The translations under genes were made by a program, and so were the position numbers. The notes beneath the pieces are model-generated. The model worked only from the letters and a program-made list of their open reading frames with translations. It ran no database searches and had not been told where the DNA came from. From positions 434,001-498,000 of the forward strand of contig NZ_NEGC01000001.1 in assembly GCF_002135335.1 (NCBI RefSeq): DNA of 64,000 bases, written 5' to 3'. Of the stretch, positions 1 to 9,104 are shown piece by piece (position 1 is the first letter of the stretch; each line of letters begins with the position of its first letter). The DNA is from Acinetobacter sp. ANC 4470 (GTDB taxonomy: Bacteria; Pseudomonadota; Gammaproteobacteria; Pseudomonadales; Moraxellaceae).

Positions 1-8
1 AAATAATT

Positions 9-461
9 CTAGCCTTGACCCGTGTGACCAAAACCACCAGCACCACGTTCCGTTGCAGCAAACTCTTGTACTTGTTCAAATTCTGCATGTACCACAGGAA
101 CAAGAACATATTGAGCCAAACGCTCACCCGGTTCTAAAGTAAATGCTGTTTGACTACGGTTCCAAACCGATACCATTAATTCACCTTGATAATCTGAATC
201 AATTAAGCCAACCAAATTACCTAAAACAATACCATGTTTATGACCTAAACCTGAACGCGGTAAAATTAAACCTGCAAAGCTAGTATCTTCAATATAAATG
301 GCCAAACCTGTTTTAACCAATACCGTTTGACCTGGTTCAATGACAGTCACTTCATGTACACAAGCACGTAAGTCTAAACCTGCCGAACCCGAAGTCGCAT
401 AGGTTGGCATAGGCCATTCATTACCTAAACGTGTGTCGAGTACTTTCACTTGAACTTTCAT
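9..461 (-). CDS. dut: dUTP diphosphatase (dUTPase)
   Basis: Hydrolyses dUTP to dUMP and pyrophosphate, which keeps uracil out of DNA and supplies dUMP for thymidylate synthesis. At 150 aa it has the usual length of the trimeric dUTPase. All five family motifs are visible in order: [10 protein letters not shown] (about 24-33), PRSGLG (69-74), [10 protein letters not shown] (85-94, with the catalytic Asp), GERLAQ (112-117) and the C-terminal [10 protein letters not shown] (139-148). The ATG is preceded by AGGAAAG at a good distance. It lies 35 bp downstream of rep on the same strand, so the two could be co-transcribed. The stop codon lies at the window edge, so downstream context is not visible. 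Identification is secure. Confidence 0.97.
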   Translation of the reverse strand: MKVQVKVLDTRLGNEWPMPTYATSGSAGLDLRACVHEVTVIEPGQTVLVKTGLAIYIEDTSFAGLILPRSGLGHKHGIVLGNLVGLIDSDYQGELMVSVWNRSQTAFTLEPGERLAQYVLVPVVHAEFEQVQEFAATERGAGGFGHTGQG

Positions 462-496
462 CTGTTCTTTCCTAATTGCATGGTTTAAAGGGTGTA

Positions 497-2536
497 TTAA
501 CGCTTGATCAGCGCACGTAAATTTTCGAGATAATGCTGTGCTTGCAATTTTGGATCAATATTGCCTGCCAATTTTTTCTTACGACCCAGCCAGTCCAAAT
601 CATCTTGTGGTAACTCATCAAGGAAGCGACTTGGTGTCATTTGCTTCATTTGACCACCATTTTTACGCTGTTCTGCCAGCGTCATGGTTAAGCCTTGTCG
701 TGCACGCGTAATCCCCACGTACATTAAACGACGTTCTTCTTCAACTGTTTCTGCCGCAATTGAATTCTTATGCGGTAAGAGTTCTTCTTCCAAACCAATC
801 ATATACACATAAGGAAATTCAAGCCCTTTCGCTGCATGTAGCGTCAACAGATTGACCTTGTCAGTATCTTCTTCTTCTTGTTGTTGCTCCAACATATCCA
901 GCAATACCATCTTGCGAATCACACTTTCAATGTTTTTTTCATCGACATCTTCAGCACGATTAATCAAACTTTGGATACTGCTATAGAGCACTTCAATGTT
1001 ATCCAGTTTGGTTTTCTCTTGCGCGGGCGTTGCGGCTTGCTCTTTGATGTAATCGATATAGCCTGCTTCATGCATCATCTGACGAATGATCGGAACAGGT
1101 TCATCATCTTCCGTTAAATTACGGGTAAAATTACCAATAAAATCGGCAAATTCAGCGAGTTGAGTGGTGGCCTTTTTAGGCATCACCATCGTCAAGCGCT
1201 GATCACCCGCTGCGGTTAATAACGACAAATGATTTTCTTGTGCAAATAATCCTAACTTTTCTAAAGTCACGGGGCCAATCGCACGTTTTGGCGTATTGAT
1301 AATCCGTAAAAATGCACTGTCATCTTCTGGATTAATGATAATGCGCAAATAACTCATGATATCTTTAATTTCAGCACGACCAAAGAACGATTGGCCGCCT
1401 GACAATTTATATGGAATTTGCATTTGACGTAGCTGGGTTTCTAAAACTCGTGCTTGGAAATTACCCCGATATAAAATCGCATAATCTTTCCAATTTTTAC
1501 CATTCATCAGTTTATGGGTAATCAGATCCTTCACTACACGTTCAGCTTCATCATCGTCATTACGGCAGGTAATCACGCGAATCACATCGCCATGACCTTT
1601 ATCTGACCACAGTTTTTTATCAAAAAGATGTGGATTATTACCAATGACCGTATTGGCAGCTTTAAGAATACGACTGGTTGAACGATAATTTTGCTCAAGC
1701 TTAACCACTTTTAAATTCGGAAAATCATCTTTTAAAAGAGCCATATTTTCAGGCTTCGCACCACGCCACGCATAAATGGATTGGTCATCATCACCTACAG
1801 CAGTGAATTGCCCCATCACACCGACCAGCAATTTCACCAAAATATACTGGGCCGTATTGGTATCTTGATATTCATCGACCAATAAATAACGCACACGGTT
1901 TTGCCATTTGTCACGTACTTCGGCATTTTCTTGTAATAAACGTGTAGGCATGACGATCAAATCGTCAAAATCGACCGCATTATAAGCACGTAAATTACGC
2001 TCATACAGTTGATACAAATGCGCAAATTTGACATCGTCCGCTGTTTCACACGTGGTATGTGCTTGTTCGGGTGGAATTAAATCATTCTTCCAATCCGAAA
2101 TCATTTTCATTGCCTTGGCAATCAGTTCTTTGCTTTCTGCCCCAGATAAATTATCGCGGTGCATTAAGTCCATCAAAATGCGCTTACAATCATCGGCATC
2201 TAAAATGGAAAAATTATTTTTTAACGGCGTATGTTTGAGTTCTAAACGCAGTAAATTCAAACCAAAAGTATGAAAAGTCGAAACTGAAAGACCTTTAGCC
2301 TCTTCACGAGACAATAACTTCCCGACACGCTCTTTCATTTCACGTGCAGCTTTATTGGTAAAGGTCATGGCTGTAATACGATGCGCAGGAATACCGCAAT
2401 TCTGAACCAAATGCGCAACCTTCCGTGTAATCACAGATGTTTTACCTGAACCAGCCCCTGCAAGTACTAACAAGGGTCCTTGAGTATATTTCATGGCTTC
2501 AAGTTGCTTGTCATTGAGTTGACTTGCCGACGACAT
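497..2536 (-). CDS. rep: ATP-dependent DNA helicase Rep (UvrD/PcrA superfamily 1A)
   Basis: A 3'-5' helicase that helps replication forks pass protein roadblocks and restarts stalled forks. The 679 aa match Rep (about 670 aa) better than UvrD (about 720 aa). Walker A AGAGSGKT lies at residues 26-33, [10 protein letters not shown] follows as motif Ia, then DEYQDT (motif II), [13 protein letters not shown] (motif III), QNYRST (motif IV), [11 protein letters not shown] (motif V) and YVGITRA (motif VI). The C-terminus ends soon after the helicase core and has the LPQDDL segment found in Rep. It precedes dut on the same strand. No truncation is seen. The Rep call rather than UvrD is by overall resemblance. 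Confidence 0.93.
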   Translation of the reverse strand: MSSASQLNDKQLEAMKYTQGPLLVLAGAGSGKTSVITRKVAHLVQNCGIPAHRITAMTFTNKAAREMKERVGKLLSREEAKGLSVSTFHTFGLNLLRLELKHTPLKNNFSILDADDCKRILMDLMHRDNLSGAESKELIAKAMKMISDWKNDLIPPEQAHTTCETADDVKFAHLYQLYERNLRAYNAVDFDDLIVMPTRLLQENAEVRDKWQNRVRYLLVDEYQDTNTAQYILVKLLVGVMGQFTAVGDDDQSIYAWRGAKPENMALLKDDFPNLKVVKLEQNYRSTSRILKAANTVIGNNPHLFDKKLWSDKGHGDVIRVITCRNDDDEAERVVKDLITHKLMNGKNWKDYAILYRGNFQARVLETQLRQMQIPYKLSGGQSFFGRAEIKDIMSYLRIIINPEDDSAFLRIINTPKRAIGPVTLEKLGLFAQENHLSLLTAAGDQRLTMVMPKKATTQLAEFADFIGNFTRNLTEDDEPVPIIRQMMHEAGYIDYIKEQAATPAQEKTKLDNIEVLYSSIQSLINRAEDVDEKNIESVIRKMVLLDMLEQQQEEEDTDKVNLLTLHAAKGLEFPYVYMIGLEEELLPHKNSIAAETVEEERRLMYVGITRARQGLTMTLAEQRKNGGQMKQMTPSRFLDELPQDDLDWLGRKKKLAGNIDPKLQAQHYLENLRALIKR

Positions 2537-2617
2537 AGTATTTCCTCGTTTTGATTCGAGCTAGATTATAGTCATCTATGTCAAACTTGCATAACCTAAA
2601 ATACAAATTTGACATTC

Positions 2618-2648
2618 ATAAAAAAACCACCCGAAGGTGGTTTTTTTA
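2618..2648 (-). terminator. Rho-independent terminator after the OmpA-like lipoprotein gene
   Basis: AACCACC and GGTGGTT form a stem around a CGAA loop, flanked by A-runs on the left and T-runs on the right. It lies 15 bp past the stop of the minus-strand lipoprotein gene and could work in both directions. Confidence 0.85.
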
Positions 2649-2662
2649 TTCACGAACTAAAC

Positions 2663-3295
2663 TTATTTAGTTTCGTAAACAGAAATCTCTACGCGGCGGT
2701 TTTGTTCACGACCAGCAGCTGTTGAATTATCAGCAATTGGAGAAGATGAACCATAACCACGTGCAGTTATACGTGAACTTGAAATACCTTGTGAAGCCAA
2801 GTAGTTTTTCACAGAGTTCGCACGGTTTTGAGACAATGGGTTATTGATTGCATCACTACCTGTATTGTCAGTATGACCATGAATAACCAAAGCAAGTTTA
2901 CTTGAAGTACCATCTTCACGAAGAACTTTAGCAACGTCATTCAAGGCAGATTGGAACTGTGCTTGAATTGTAGAAGAGTTAGTCGCAAATGTTACGCTTG
3001 GCATAACAAGATTAATTGAACCATCTGGATTACGACCTACATCAACACCCGTACCAGCCAATTCTTGACGAAGACGTTTTTCTTTCTTATCAAGCAGTAA
3101 ACCTGCACCGCCGCCCACAACTGCACCAATCGCTGCTGCTTGACCCATTTTGTCTTTGTCAGCATTAGAATATGCAAGTCCTGCACCCAATAAGGCACCT
3201 AAACCAGTACCAATGGCAGCTTTGTCATATTCCATATTTTGACAACCCGAAAGTGCCAAGGCCCCAACTACAGCTGAAATAACTAGTGCACGCAT
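2663..3295 (-). CDS. OmpA-family outer membrane lipoprotein (YiaD-like)
   Basis: A probable outer-membrane lipoprotein that contacts peptidoglycan. The start chosen is the ATG at 3295 because AGAAGGAGGC stands just before it and because it gives a clean lipoprotein signal, MRALVISAVVGALALSGC, with lipobox LSGC. A longer reading frame to 3361 lacks that logic. The mature protein has a glycine-zipper region (GTGLGALLGAGLAY, GAVVGGGAGLLL, about residues 28-70) and a C-terminal OmpA domain with GHTDNTGS and NRRVEI (about 100-208), where the Asp and Arg that bind diaminopimelate are expected. It is 210 aa. The fold is certain. The exact role is inferred from the family. Confidence 0.9.
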   Translation of the reverse strand: MRALVISAVVGALALSGCQNMEYDKAAIGTGLGALLGAGLAYSNADKDKMGQAAAIGAVVGGGAGLLLDKKEKRLRQELAGTGVDVGRNPDGSINLVMPSVTFATNSSTIQAQFQSALNDVAKVLREDGTSSKLALVIHGHTDNTGSDAINNPLSQNRANSVKNYLASQGISSSRITARGYGSSSPIADNSTAAGREQNRRVEISVYETK

Positions 3296-3540
3296 CGCAT
3301 GCCTCCTTCTTGTGTTTTGTTGTATGGTGAAATCATGTATTAAAAAAAATCGGCATACCATTGATTTTTTGTAAATAAAACTATCAATAGTTACATTTTG
3401 TAATATTTTATATGAGTGTAGCTAGTTATTTAAGCACAATTTCTTCATAGTGGCATGAATAGACTTTTTTTATTTCAAATTCTACAATTATATTAAAAGC
3501 TGAAAAAAGATTAGGCGACTTCATCTTAGGACTGTTTTAT

Positions 3541-4467
3541 ATGTCATCGCAAATTAAGAAACAACCTCTACTAAAAAAAATATCTCGAGGACTAACAGTT
3601 GGGTCCGTCATTACTGGAAGCACTTTTTTTCATGGCCCCCCTGTTCTTGCACTCGGCTTAACAAAATTAGTCAAAAAATCACGTAAAGTCGATGAAACTA
3701 ATATTCAGATTACCAACAGTTGGTTAAGTGTCAATAATTGGCTGATTGATCATGTGTTACCCCATTTGAAATGGGACATTAGTATTGATGATGATTTAGA
3801 ATTGAACATGCAAGGGCGTTACCTGATGACCTGTAATCATCAAAGTTGGGTTGATACCACAGTTAATCAATATTTTGGCTTAACGCGTATGCCGCTAACG
3901 CGTTTCTTTACCAAGTGGGAACTAATCTTTATTCCTTTCGTTGGACCAGCCTTTAAAATTTTAGGTTTTCCAATGATGAAACGTCATTCGAAAGAACAGA
4001 TTGCCGCCAATCCTGAACTTAAAACACGTGATCTTGAAGAATCTCGCAAAGCATGTGAACAGTTACTCAGTCAGCCCTTTACCTTACTGAATTATTTAGA
4101 AGGCACACGTTTTACTCCAGAAAAACAGGCCAAACAGCAATCACCTTATAAGCATTTACTTAAAGCTAAAGCAGGTGGTTTAGCGCTAGCTTTAAACATC
4201 TTAGGAGATAAAATTGATGCTTTGGTTGATATGACCATTATTTATCCTGATGGAGCACCAGGTTATGATGATTTTTGGTTAGGGGATGTCAATCGTATTG
4301 CCGTCAATTTGCGTAAAATTAACATTCCACCTTGGGTATTAGGTGGTAGTTATGAAGATGATATTGAATACCGTGAACGCTTTCAGCAATGGGTACATGA
4401 GTTATGGACTGAAAAAGATCAACTCATTGAACGCATGAAACAACAATATCAAACAACTCAGTCCTAA
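3541..4467 (+). CDS. 1-acyl-sn-glycerol-3-phosphate acyltransferase-like protein (PlsC/YihG type)
   Basis: Probable membrane acyltransferase of phospholipid synthesis or remodelling. The acyltransferase HX4D motif is visible as NHQSWVD (His about 100, Asp about 105). The block EGTRFTPEK near residue 190 is the substrate-binding motif of the LPLAT superfamily. A hydrophobic stretch near residues 20-40 may anchor it to the membrane. At 308 aa it matches the E. coli YihG/YihG-like group (about 310 aa) rather than the shorter PlsC. It ends 19 bp before the next gene on the same strand, so the two probably share a transcript. The acyl donor and the physiological acceptor cannot be told from sequence. 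Confidence 0.85.
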   Translation: MSSQIKKQPLLKKISRGLTVGSVITGSTFFHGPPVLALGLTKLVKKSRKVDETNIQITNSWLSVNNWLIDHVLPHLKWDISIDDDLELNMQGRYLMTCNHQSWVDTTVNQYFGLTRMPLTRFFTKWELIFIPFVGPAFKILGFPMMKRHSKEQIAANPELKTRDLEESRKACEQLLSQPFTLLNYLEGTRFTPEKQAKQQSPYKHLLKAKAGGLALALNILGDKIDALVDMTIIYPDGAPGYDDFWLGDVNRIAVNLRKINIPPWVLGGSYEDDIEYRERFQQWVHELWTEKDQLIERMKQQYQTTQS

Positions 4468-4486
4468 ATTGATGAAGCTTTAACCT

Positions 4487-5557
4487 ATGACGCAGAACAC
4501 GATGAAAACCAAATCTAAATATCACCATTTAGATCCGAAGAGTTTGTCCTTCAAACTATTTCTGATTTACGACATCTTTATGGTGTTTATTATTATTTTC
4601 AACCTGTTCTGCTTATGCGCCAATCTGTTCCTGATGAGCAATATAGGCACTTGGTTTTTTCAAAGCATTCATTTAATTGATGTACTGAACTTTTATCGCA
4701 CGTATTTACACCCTTGGGTCATCAATACAGAAGCTTGGTTTATAATATTTCTGATTGCCGAGCTACTGATTCGTTGGGGTATTGCTATTATACAGCGCCA
4801 TCATCAGCGCTGGTTTTTCTTTCCTTTCATTCATTGGTATGAAGTTCTTGCGATTATTCCGTACCTGCGCTTTTTACGTTTATTCCGTGCTGGCATCATT
4901 GCCTACCGTTTACATGAAATGGGCTATAAGATAGTACCAAAATCACTACAGCTTAAGGGTCAGTTTTATTACAACGTGGTGATGGAAGAACTCTCGGATC
5001 GAATTGTGATTAATGTCCTTGATGGTATTAAAAATGAACTGGAAACCAGTTCGAGCCATAAAGTGATCATTCATGATCTGGTCGAACATCACCGTGTGTT
5101 ATTTGCCACTGCCCTTGCCGATATTTTACAGGACACCCTGAGCACAGAATTACAGGCTCAGCGTCATTTCATTGCCAAAAATGTCGGTAGCATTGTCAAT
5201 CAAGCGATTGAGGACACGCCTGAACTCACTCAGCTGCTTAGACTCATTCCTTTAGTCGGTGGTCGCATTGAACAGCAAATTCAGAGTATTGGACAACGCC
5301 TTGGGGAGAATATCACGCAAGGCTTGATTGATCCTTTTACACCCAGTGTTGCTCAGAAAGATAGTGAGCAAAAGAATGAGCAAAATATTTATCACTATAT
5401 TGCGAACAAAATCAGCACACTTGAAATTGAAGATAATCCACACTTGGAAAAACTGGTCGAATCAGCCGTTTTTGAAAGTCTGACGGCAATCCGCAAACAA
5501 GTCAAAGTCAAACAGTGGTTAATCCAAATGCAGCAACAGGATCAAGTGAAAGAATGA
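4487..5557 (+). CDS. Membrane protein with ion-channel-like S4 segment, function unknown
   Basis: I do not recognise a specific named family. The first 150 residues are membrane-spanning: segments near residues 25-50, 60-75 and 80-100, followed by YEVLAIIPYLRFLRLFR, a helix with Arg every third or fourth position, as in the S4 voltage-sensor segment of ion-transport proteins. No potassium selectivity filter (GYG) follows. The remaining 200 or so residues are soluble and amphipathic and probably helical. A second ATG five codons in (MKTKSKYHH) is an alternative start. It lies 19 bp after the acyltransferase gene, which suggests a shared operon. It may be a voltage-sensor-like or channel-derived protein, but this is inference. 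Confidence 0.6.
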   Translation: MTQNTMKTKSKYHHLDPKSLSFKLFLIYDIFMVFIIIFNLFCLCANLFLMSNIGTWFFQSIHLIDVLNFYRTYLHPWVINTEAWFIIFLIAELLIRWGIAIIQRHHQRWFFFPFIHWYEVLAIIPYLRFLRLFRAGIIAYRLHEMGYKIVPKSLQLKGQFYYNVVMEELSDRIVINVLDGIKNELETSSSHKVIIHDLVEHHRVLFATALADILQDTLSTELQAQRHFIAKNVGSIVNQAIEDTPELTQLLRLIPLVGGRIEQQIQSIGQRLGENITQGLIDPFTPSVAQKDSEQKNEQNIYHYIANKISTLEIEDNPHLEKLVESAVFESLTAIRKQVKVKQWLIQMQQQDQVKE

Positions 5558-5678
5558 TCATGAGATAAAAATATTGAAAACACAGCTAGAGAAAACATTC
5601 AATTTGTTCTAGGATTTGCTCTATTTACAACATTACTTCGACATAAAATGAATAAGTCAGAAGTCTTAAGGAATAATT

Positions 5679-6410
5679 ATGGCTGATATACGGATAAAAG
5701 GCAGAATGGTCAATGCGATTCGCATTAGCTTAGACACCAATGATCATAATGCAATCCGCCAGCAACTCGCGCCAATGCTACAAAAAGCATTTCCACCGGG
5801 TACATTAGTTGTGATTGAAAGTTCAGTTGAACAAGAACTTATTGCCTTAATTCAACTATTGCTCAGCCTAGAAGTACAACCTATGGCTGTGACTGAGGGT
5901 TTACTTGCTGACCAAGCTCGCGCAATTCAATTCCCTGTTCTACCAGCAGACCATAAACCATTGCAACAGATTAAAGCCACGAAAGAACAAGTGGTTGAGG
6001 TCAAACCTGAACTTTCTGATGAGCAAGCAGCGATTCCTGCAAAAGAAGAGCTAAAACCGACTCGTATCGTCAATCATGTGACCTCTTATCACGATGAAAT
6101 TTTACGCACAGGTCAATGTCTGGTACAAGATCATGGTGATATCATTCTAAATGCAGGTATTAATAGTGGTTCCGAAGTAATTGCTTCAGGAAATATACAT
6201 ATTTATGGTAGCGTCCGTGGTAGAGTCATTGCCGGCGCAGGTGGAAACCATGCAGCACGCATTTTCTGCCACTCCCTAGAAGCAGAGTTGGTCTCTATTG
6301 CAGGCACATATTGTGTAGCAGATGACATTCCACAGCATGTCTTAAAAAAATCTGTACATATTTACCTGAATGACCAGCAAGAGCTTGTATTTGAAATTCT
6401 AGAATTTTAA
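5679..6410 (+). CDS. minC: Septum site-determining protein MinC
   Basis: Inhibits FtsZ polymerisation away from midcell. With MinD and MinE it forms the oscillating division-site selection system. It is 243 aa. The N-terminal FtsZ-inhibitory domain (about 1-110) is followed by a low-conservation Glu/Pro/Lys linker and the C-terminal beta-helix domain (about 140-243). That domain has the runs [23 protein letters not shown] and [14 protein letters not shown], where turns of Gly and Asn recur; it dimerises and binds MinD. It is first in minC-minD-minE on one strand. A spacer of about 66 bp separates it from minD. Confidence 0.95.
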   Translation: MADIRIKGRMVNAIRISLDTNDHNAIRQQLAPMLQKAFPPGTLVVIESSVEQELIALIQLLLSLEVQPMAVTEGLLADQARAIQFPVLPADHKPLQQIKATKEQVVEVKPELSDEQAAIPAKEELKPTRIVNHVTSYHDEILRTGQCLVQDHGDIILNAGINSGSEVIASGNIHIYGSVRGRVIAGAGGNHAARIFCHSLEAELVSIAGTYCVADDIPQHVLKKSVHIYLNDQQELVFEILEF

Positions 6411-6476
6411 TGTATAAATAAACACCAAAAGCCCCATATCAAAAAGGGGATTTGAACCATAACAGGAGTGGATTCG

Positions 6477-7289
6477 GTGGCGAAAATTGTTGTCGTAACA
6501 TCAGGCAAAGGTGGCGTAGGTAAAACTACGACTAGTGCATCTTTTGCAACAGGTTTAGCCCTTCGTGGTCACAAAACTGTTGTGATCGATTTTGACGTAG
6601 GTTTACGTAACCTAGACTTAATTATGGGGTGTGAACGTCGCGTTGTTTATGATTTTGTCAATGTTTTAAATAATGAAGCTCGACTTCAACAAGCACTTAT
6701 TCGCGATAAAGATATTGAAAATTTATACATCTTACCTGCATCACAAACGCGTGATAAAGATGCCTTGACCGATGAAGGTGTTGCACGTGTGATGGATGAG
6801 CTTTCCCAAGAGTTTGACTACATCATTTGTGATTCACCAGCGGGGATTGAACGTGGTGCAATTCTTGCGATGTACCATGCTGATGAAGCCATCATTGTGA
6901 CTAATCCTGAAATTTCTTCAGTACGTGATTCTGACCGTATTATTGGTATGCTTGATAGCAAAACCAGAAAAGTGGAACAAAACGAAGGACGTATCCGTAA
7001 GCATTTGTGTATTACACGATTCAATCCAGAACGTGCTGATAAACAAGAAATGTTAACTATTGACGATATTTCTAAAGATATTTTACGCGTACCAACTATG
7101 GGTGTAATTCCTGAATGTGAGATTGTGTTACAAGCCTCTAACGAAGGAAAACCTGTTATTTTGTTTCAAGAAACTCCCGCAGGTCAGGCATATGACGACT
7201 TAGTCGCACGCTTCTTGGGTGAGGAACGTGCTTACCGTCATATTGAAGTCAAACCTAAAGGTTGGTTAGCAAGATTATTTGGAGCGTAA
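6477..7289 (+). CDS. minD: Septum site-determining ATPase MinD
   Basis: A membrane-cycling ATPase that recruits MinC and is released by MinE. The start is taken as the GTG at 6477 (MAKIVVV), because AGGAG at 6464-6468 sits about eight bases upstream. The GTG at 6468 overlaps that ribosome-binding site and is less likely. The deviant Walker A KGGVGKTT is at residues 10-17, and CDSPAGIE is the Walker B region. The C-terminus GWLARLFGA is the amphipathic membrane-targeting helix. At 270 aa it has normal length. minE begins 3 bp after its stop. Confidence 0.96.
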   Translation: MAKIVVVTSGKGGVGKTTTSASFATGLALRGHKTVVIDFDVGLRNLDLIMGCERRVVYDFVNVLNNEARLQQALIRDKDIENLYILPASQTRDKDALTDEGVARVMDELSQEFDYIICDSPAGIERGAILAMYHADEAIIVTNPEISSVRDSDRIIGMLDSKTRKVEQNEGRIRKHLCITRFNPERADKQEMLTIDDISKDILRVPTMGVIPECEIVLQASNEGKPVILFQETPAGQAYDDLVARFLGEERAYRHIEVKPKGWLARLFGA

Positions 7290-7292
7290 GAA

Positions 7293-7565
7293 ATGGCAGG
7301 ATTCTGGAGTAAATTATTCAGCAACGATGATAAACCTTCAAGCGCTCAAACTGCTAAAGATCGCTTAAAAGTAATTGTTGCCTCAGAACAAGGTTTAGGT
7401 AAACGCTTAAGCCAAGATAAAATTGACCAAATGAAAAAAGAAATCATGCAAGTAGTCAATCGTTATGTCCGCGGTGTGGATGAACAACATATTCAAATGT
7501 CTGTTCGCTCTGAAGCAAATATCGAAATGTTAGAAATGAATATCAATTTGCCTGAAGAGCGATAA
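7293..7565 (+). CDS. minE: Cell division topological specificity factor MinE
   Basis: Stimulates MinD ATPase and drives pole-to-pole oscillation. It is 90 aa, the usual length. The N-terminus has the membrane-binding and MinD-contact region (AKDRLKVIVASEQG about residues 21-34), followed by the dimerisation domain ending in NINLPEE. It starts 3 bp after the minD stop and is therefore translationally linked. A very long hairpin with a U-tract follows at 7598-7658. Confidence 0.95.
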   Translation: MAGFWSKLFSNDDKPSSAQTAKDRLKVIVASEQGLGKRLSQDKIDQMKKEIMQVVNRYVRGVDEQHIQMSVRSEANIEMLEMNINLPEER

Positions 7566-7597
7566 TCTGAATTCTGATTAGTCAAGCAAATTGAATC

Positions 7598-7663
7598 AAG
7601 GCAAAATATGGGACTGGATAAGCAAAGTATTACTTTGCCCAGTCTCATATTTTGCCTTTTTAT
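7598..7663 (+). terminator. Long compound terminator hairpin after minE
   Basis: The arms 7598-7617 and 7639-7658 pair over 20 bp with a single G-U. Inside the loop, GCAAAGT (7622-7628) pairs with ACTTTGC (7632-7638). A T-rich tail follows. It closes the minCDE transcript. See the finding on its size. Confidence 0.85.
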
Positions 7664-7687
7664 TTTATTCATACCAAGGAGATTGCG

Positions 7688-7975
7688 ATGGCATTATCTC
7701 AGCCAGCAACGTTCAACGAAGAATGGTCAGACGAGCGTGTATTTGCCTATTTAGCTCAGCTTCCTCCTGCAGGCGTGAATGGTGATTTTCACGTGCTCTA
7801 CCACGCATTCAAACATATGCGCCCAAATGACTACGAGCGTTTATTGACTCAATTCGTGGCCGATGGTCGTGATGTCAATGCCACCAATCCTGAAGGTCAA
7901 CGCATTCATGATGTGATTGCTGAATATCCGCGTCAACGGGATGGATTTTTAGAAGTTCTTGCAAAATTTGCATAA
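7688..7975 (+). CDS. Small conserved protein, PA4642-like
   Basis: The start is the ATG at 7688 (MALSQPATF), because AAGGAG ends seven bases upstream at 7681; longer in-frame starts run back into the minE terminator. The 95-aa product resembles the small Pseudomonas protein PA4642: it has FNEEWSDERVF near the start, then GVNGDFHVLYHAFKHMRP and a C-terminal region ending LEVLAKFA. No catalytic motif, signal peptide or membrane segment is visible. It looks cytoplasmic. It is monocistronic, between the minE terminator and its own. The function is unknown. Confidence 0.75.
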   Translation: MALSQPATFNEEWSDERVFAYLAQLPPAGVNGDFHVLYHAFKHMRPNDYERLLTQFVADGRDVNATNPEGQRIHDVIAEYPRQRDGFLEVLAKFA

Positions 7976-7987
7976 TATTTAAAAATA

Positions 7988-8028
7988 AAAAAGCCCATCA
8001 GTTTGAATAAAATAGATGGGCTTTTTTT
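7988..8028 (+). terminator. Terminator after the PA4642-like gene
   Basis: AAGCCCATC pairs with GATGGGCTT and a seven-T run follows. A-runs on the left side mean it may also stop the convergent minus-strand AEC transporter transcript. Confidence 0.85.
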
Positions 8029-8050
8029 ATGGTGAAGTTTAAGCATCACA

Positions 8051-8953
8051 TTAAGTCAGCAAGATCATCAACACAGGAAAGGTAAATGCAAAACATAAGG
8101 TTTGCAAACTAATAATCCCCGCCATGAGTTGACTATCTCCATTAAAATAGCGCGTTAAAATATAGGCTGCAGATGCCGTGGGCAAAGAACAGAACACCAC
8201 TAGAATAATCGTTTCAAAATCATTTAAATTCAGCATAGAACAGATAAAATAAGCCAAACATGGCACCATAATTAAACGCCCTAAGGTATTCAATAACAAC
8301 CGTATATAATCATGTTTAATCTGAGCAAACTGTAAAGCAGCGCCAACGGAAATCAATCCTAAAGGCAAACTCATACTGGCTAAAAATTTAAGCAATTGCT
8401 CCAACCCTGAAAATAAAGACAGGTGTAGTAAGTTAAAAATAATGCCCACCGCACAGCCTAAAATTAACGGATTTTTGATCACAGAAAATAAAATCTGCCT
8501 ATGTTTTAGCCCTTGTCCTTGTGAAAAAGCCAACACTGAAATCACATTCACCAAAGGAATTGCCAAAGCGATCATCATGGCGAACATTTGCATGCCTTGA
8601 GCGCCAAACAGCAACGACATAATGGATAAACCAATATAAGTATTAAAGCGGATCTGGCTTTGTACATACACGCCAAAGCGTGCTACTGGAATATGAAAAA
8701 ATGCCCTCGCCATCCATAAAATCAAACTGCTCATGATAATAATTATCACGAGTGCCAGTAACACTTGAGTAAGCGTTAACCATTGAAATTTCACATAAGC
8801 AAGGTTATTAAAAAGTAATACTGGAAACAAAATTAAATAATTGAGTTTTTCAGCACCCCGCCAAAATTCATCAGTTAAAAACTGAGTACGTTTAAAAATA
8901 TAACCCATTGCAATTAAAATAATTAATGGAAATAAAGCCACTGCGACATTCAT
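8051..8953 (-). CDS. AEC family transporter (auxin efflux carrier-like permease)
   Basis: An integral membrane permease of the Mem_trans family, whose bacterial members export or import small carboxylates. The 300 aa are hydrophobic throughout, with about nine or ten membrane segments starting at residue 2. It shows the family's two-half layout with polar breaks (SQIRFNTYIGLSI and CSLPTASAAYI, with the conserved Pro and Asn in broken helices). It is convergent with the PA4642-like gene and 150 bp downstream of ftsK. The substrate is unknown. Confidence 0.85.
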   Translation of the reverse strand: MNVAVALFPLIILIAMGYIFKRTQFLTDEFWRGAEKLNYLILFPVLLFNNLAYVKFQWLTLTQVLLALVIIIIMSSLILWMARAFFHIPVARFGVYVQSQIRFNTYIGLSIMSLLFGAQGMQMFAMMIALAIPLVNVISVLAFSQGQGLKHRQILFSVIKNPLILGCAVGIIFNLLHLSLFSGLEQLLKFLASMSLPLGLISVGAALQFAQIKHDYIRLLLNTLGRLIMVPCLAYFICSMLNLNDFETIILVVFCSLPTASAAYILTRYFNGDSQLMAGIISLQTLCFAFTFPVLMILLT

Positions 8954-9062
8954 TATTAGCCTTCATCCCTGAATTATTGAGTCAATATTGTTGACTACAA
9001 TAACTTCCCTAGTTTTCCATTAATATTGATTTAATTTTACCGTATATTTTTTTAATTTCCAG

Positions 9063-9085
9063 AAAAAGGCCTGCATAAGCAGGCC
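9063..9085 (-). terminator. Terminator after ftsK
   Basis: GGCCTGC and GCAGGCC form a seven-base stem around ATAA. On the minus strand the stem is followed by five T. It lies 20 bp past the ftsK stop. Confidence 0.8.
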
Positions 9086-9104
9086 CTAAATTCAGCATGA
9101 AAAT

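Noticed and set aside
8734..8748. TGATAATAATTATCA, a Fur-box-like palindrome
   Set aside because: It lies inside the coding sequence of the AEC transporter, not upstream of a gene. AT-rich Fur-like matches are common by chance here.
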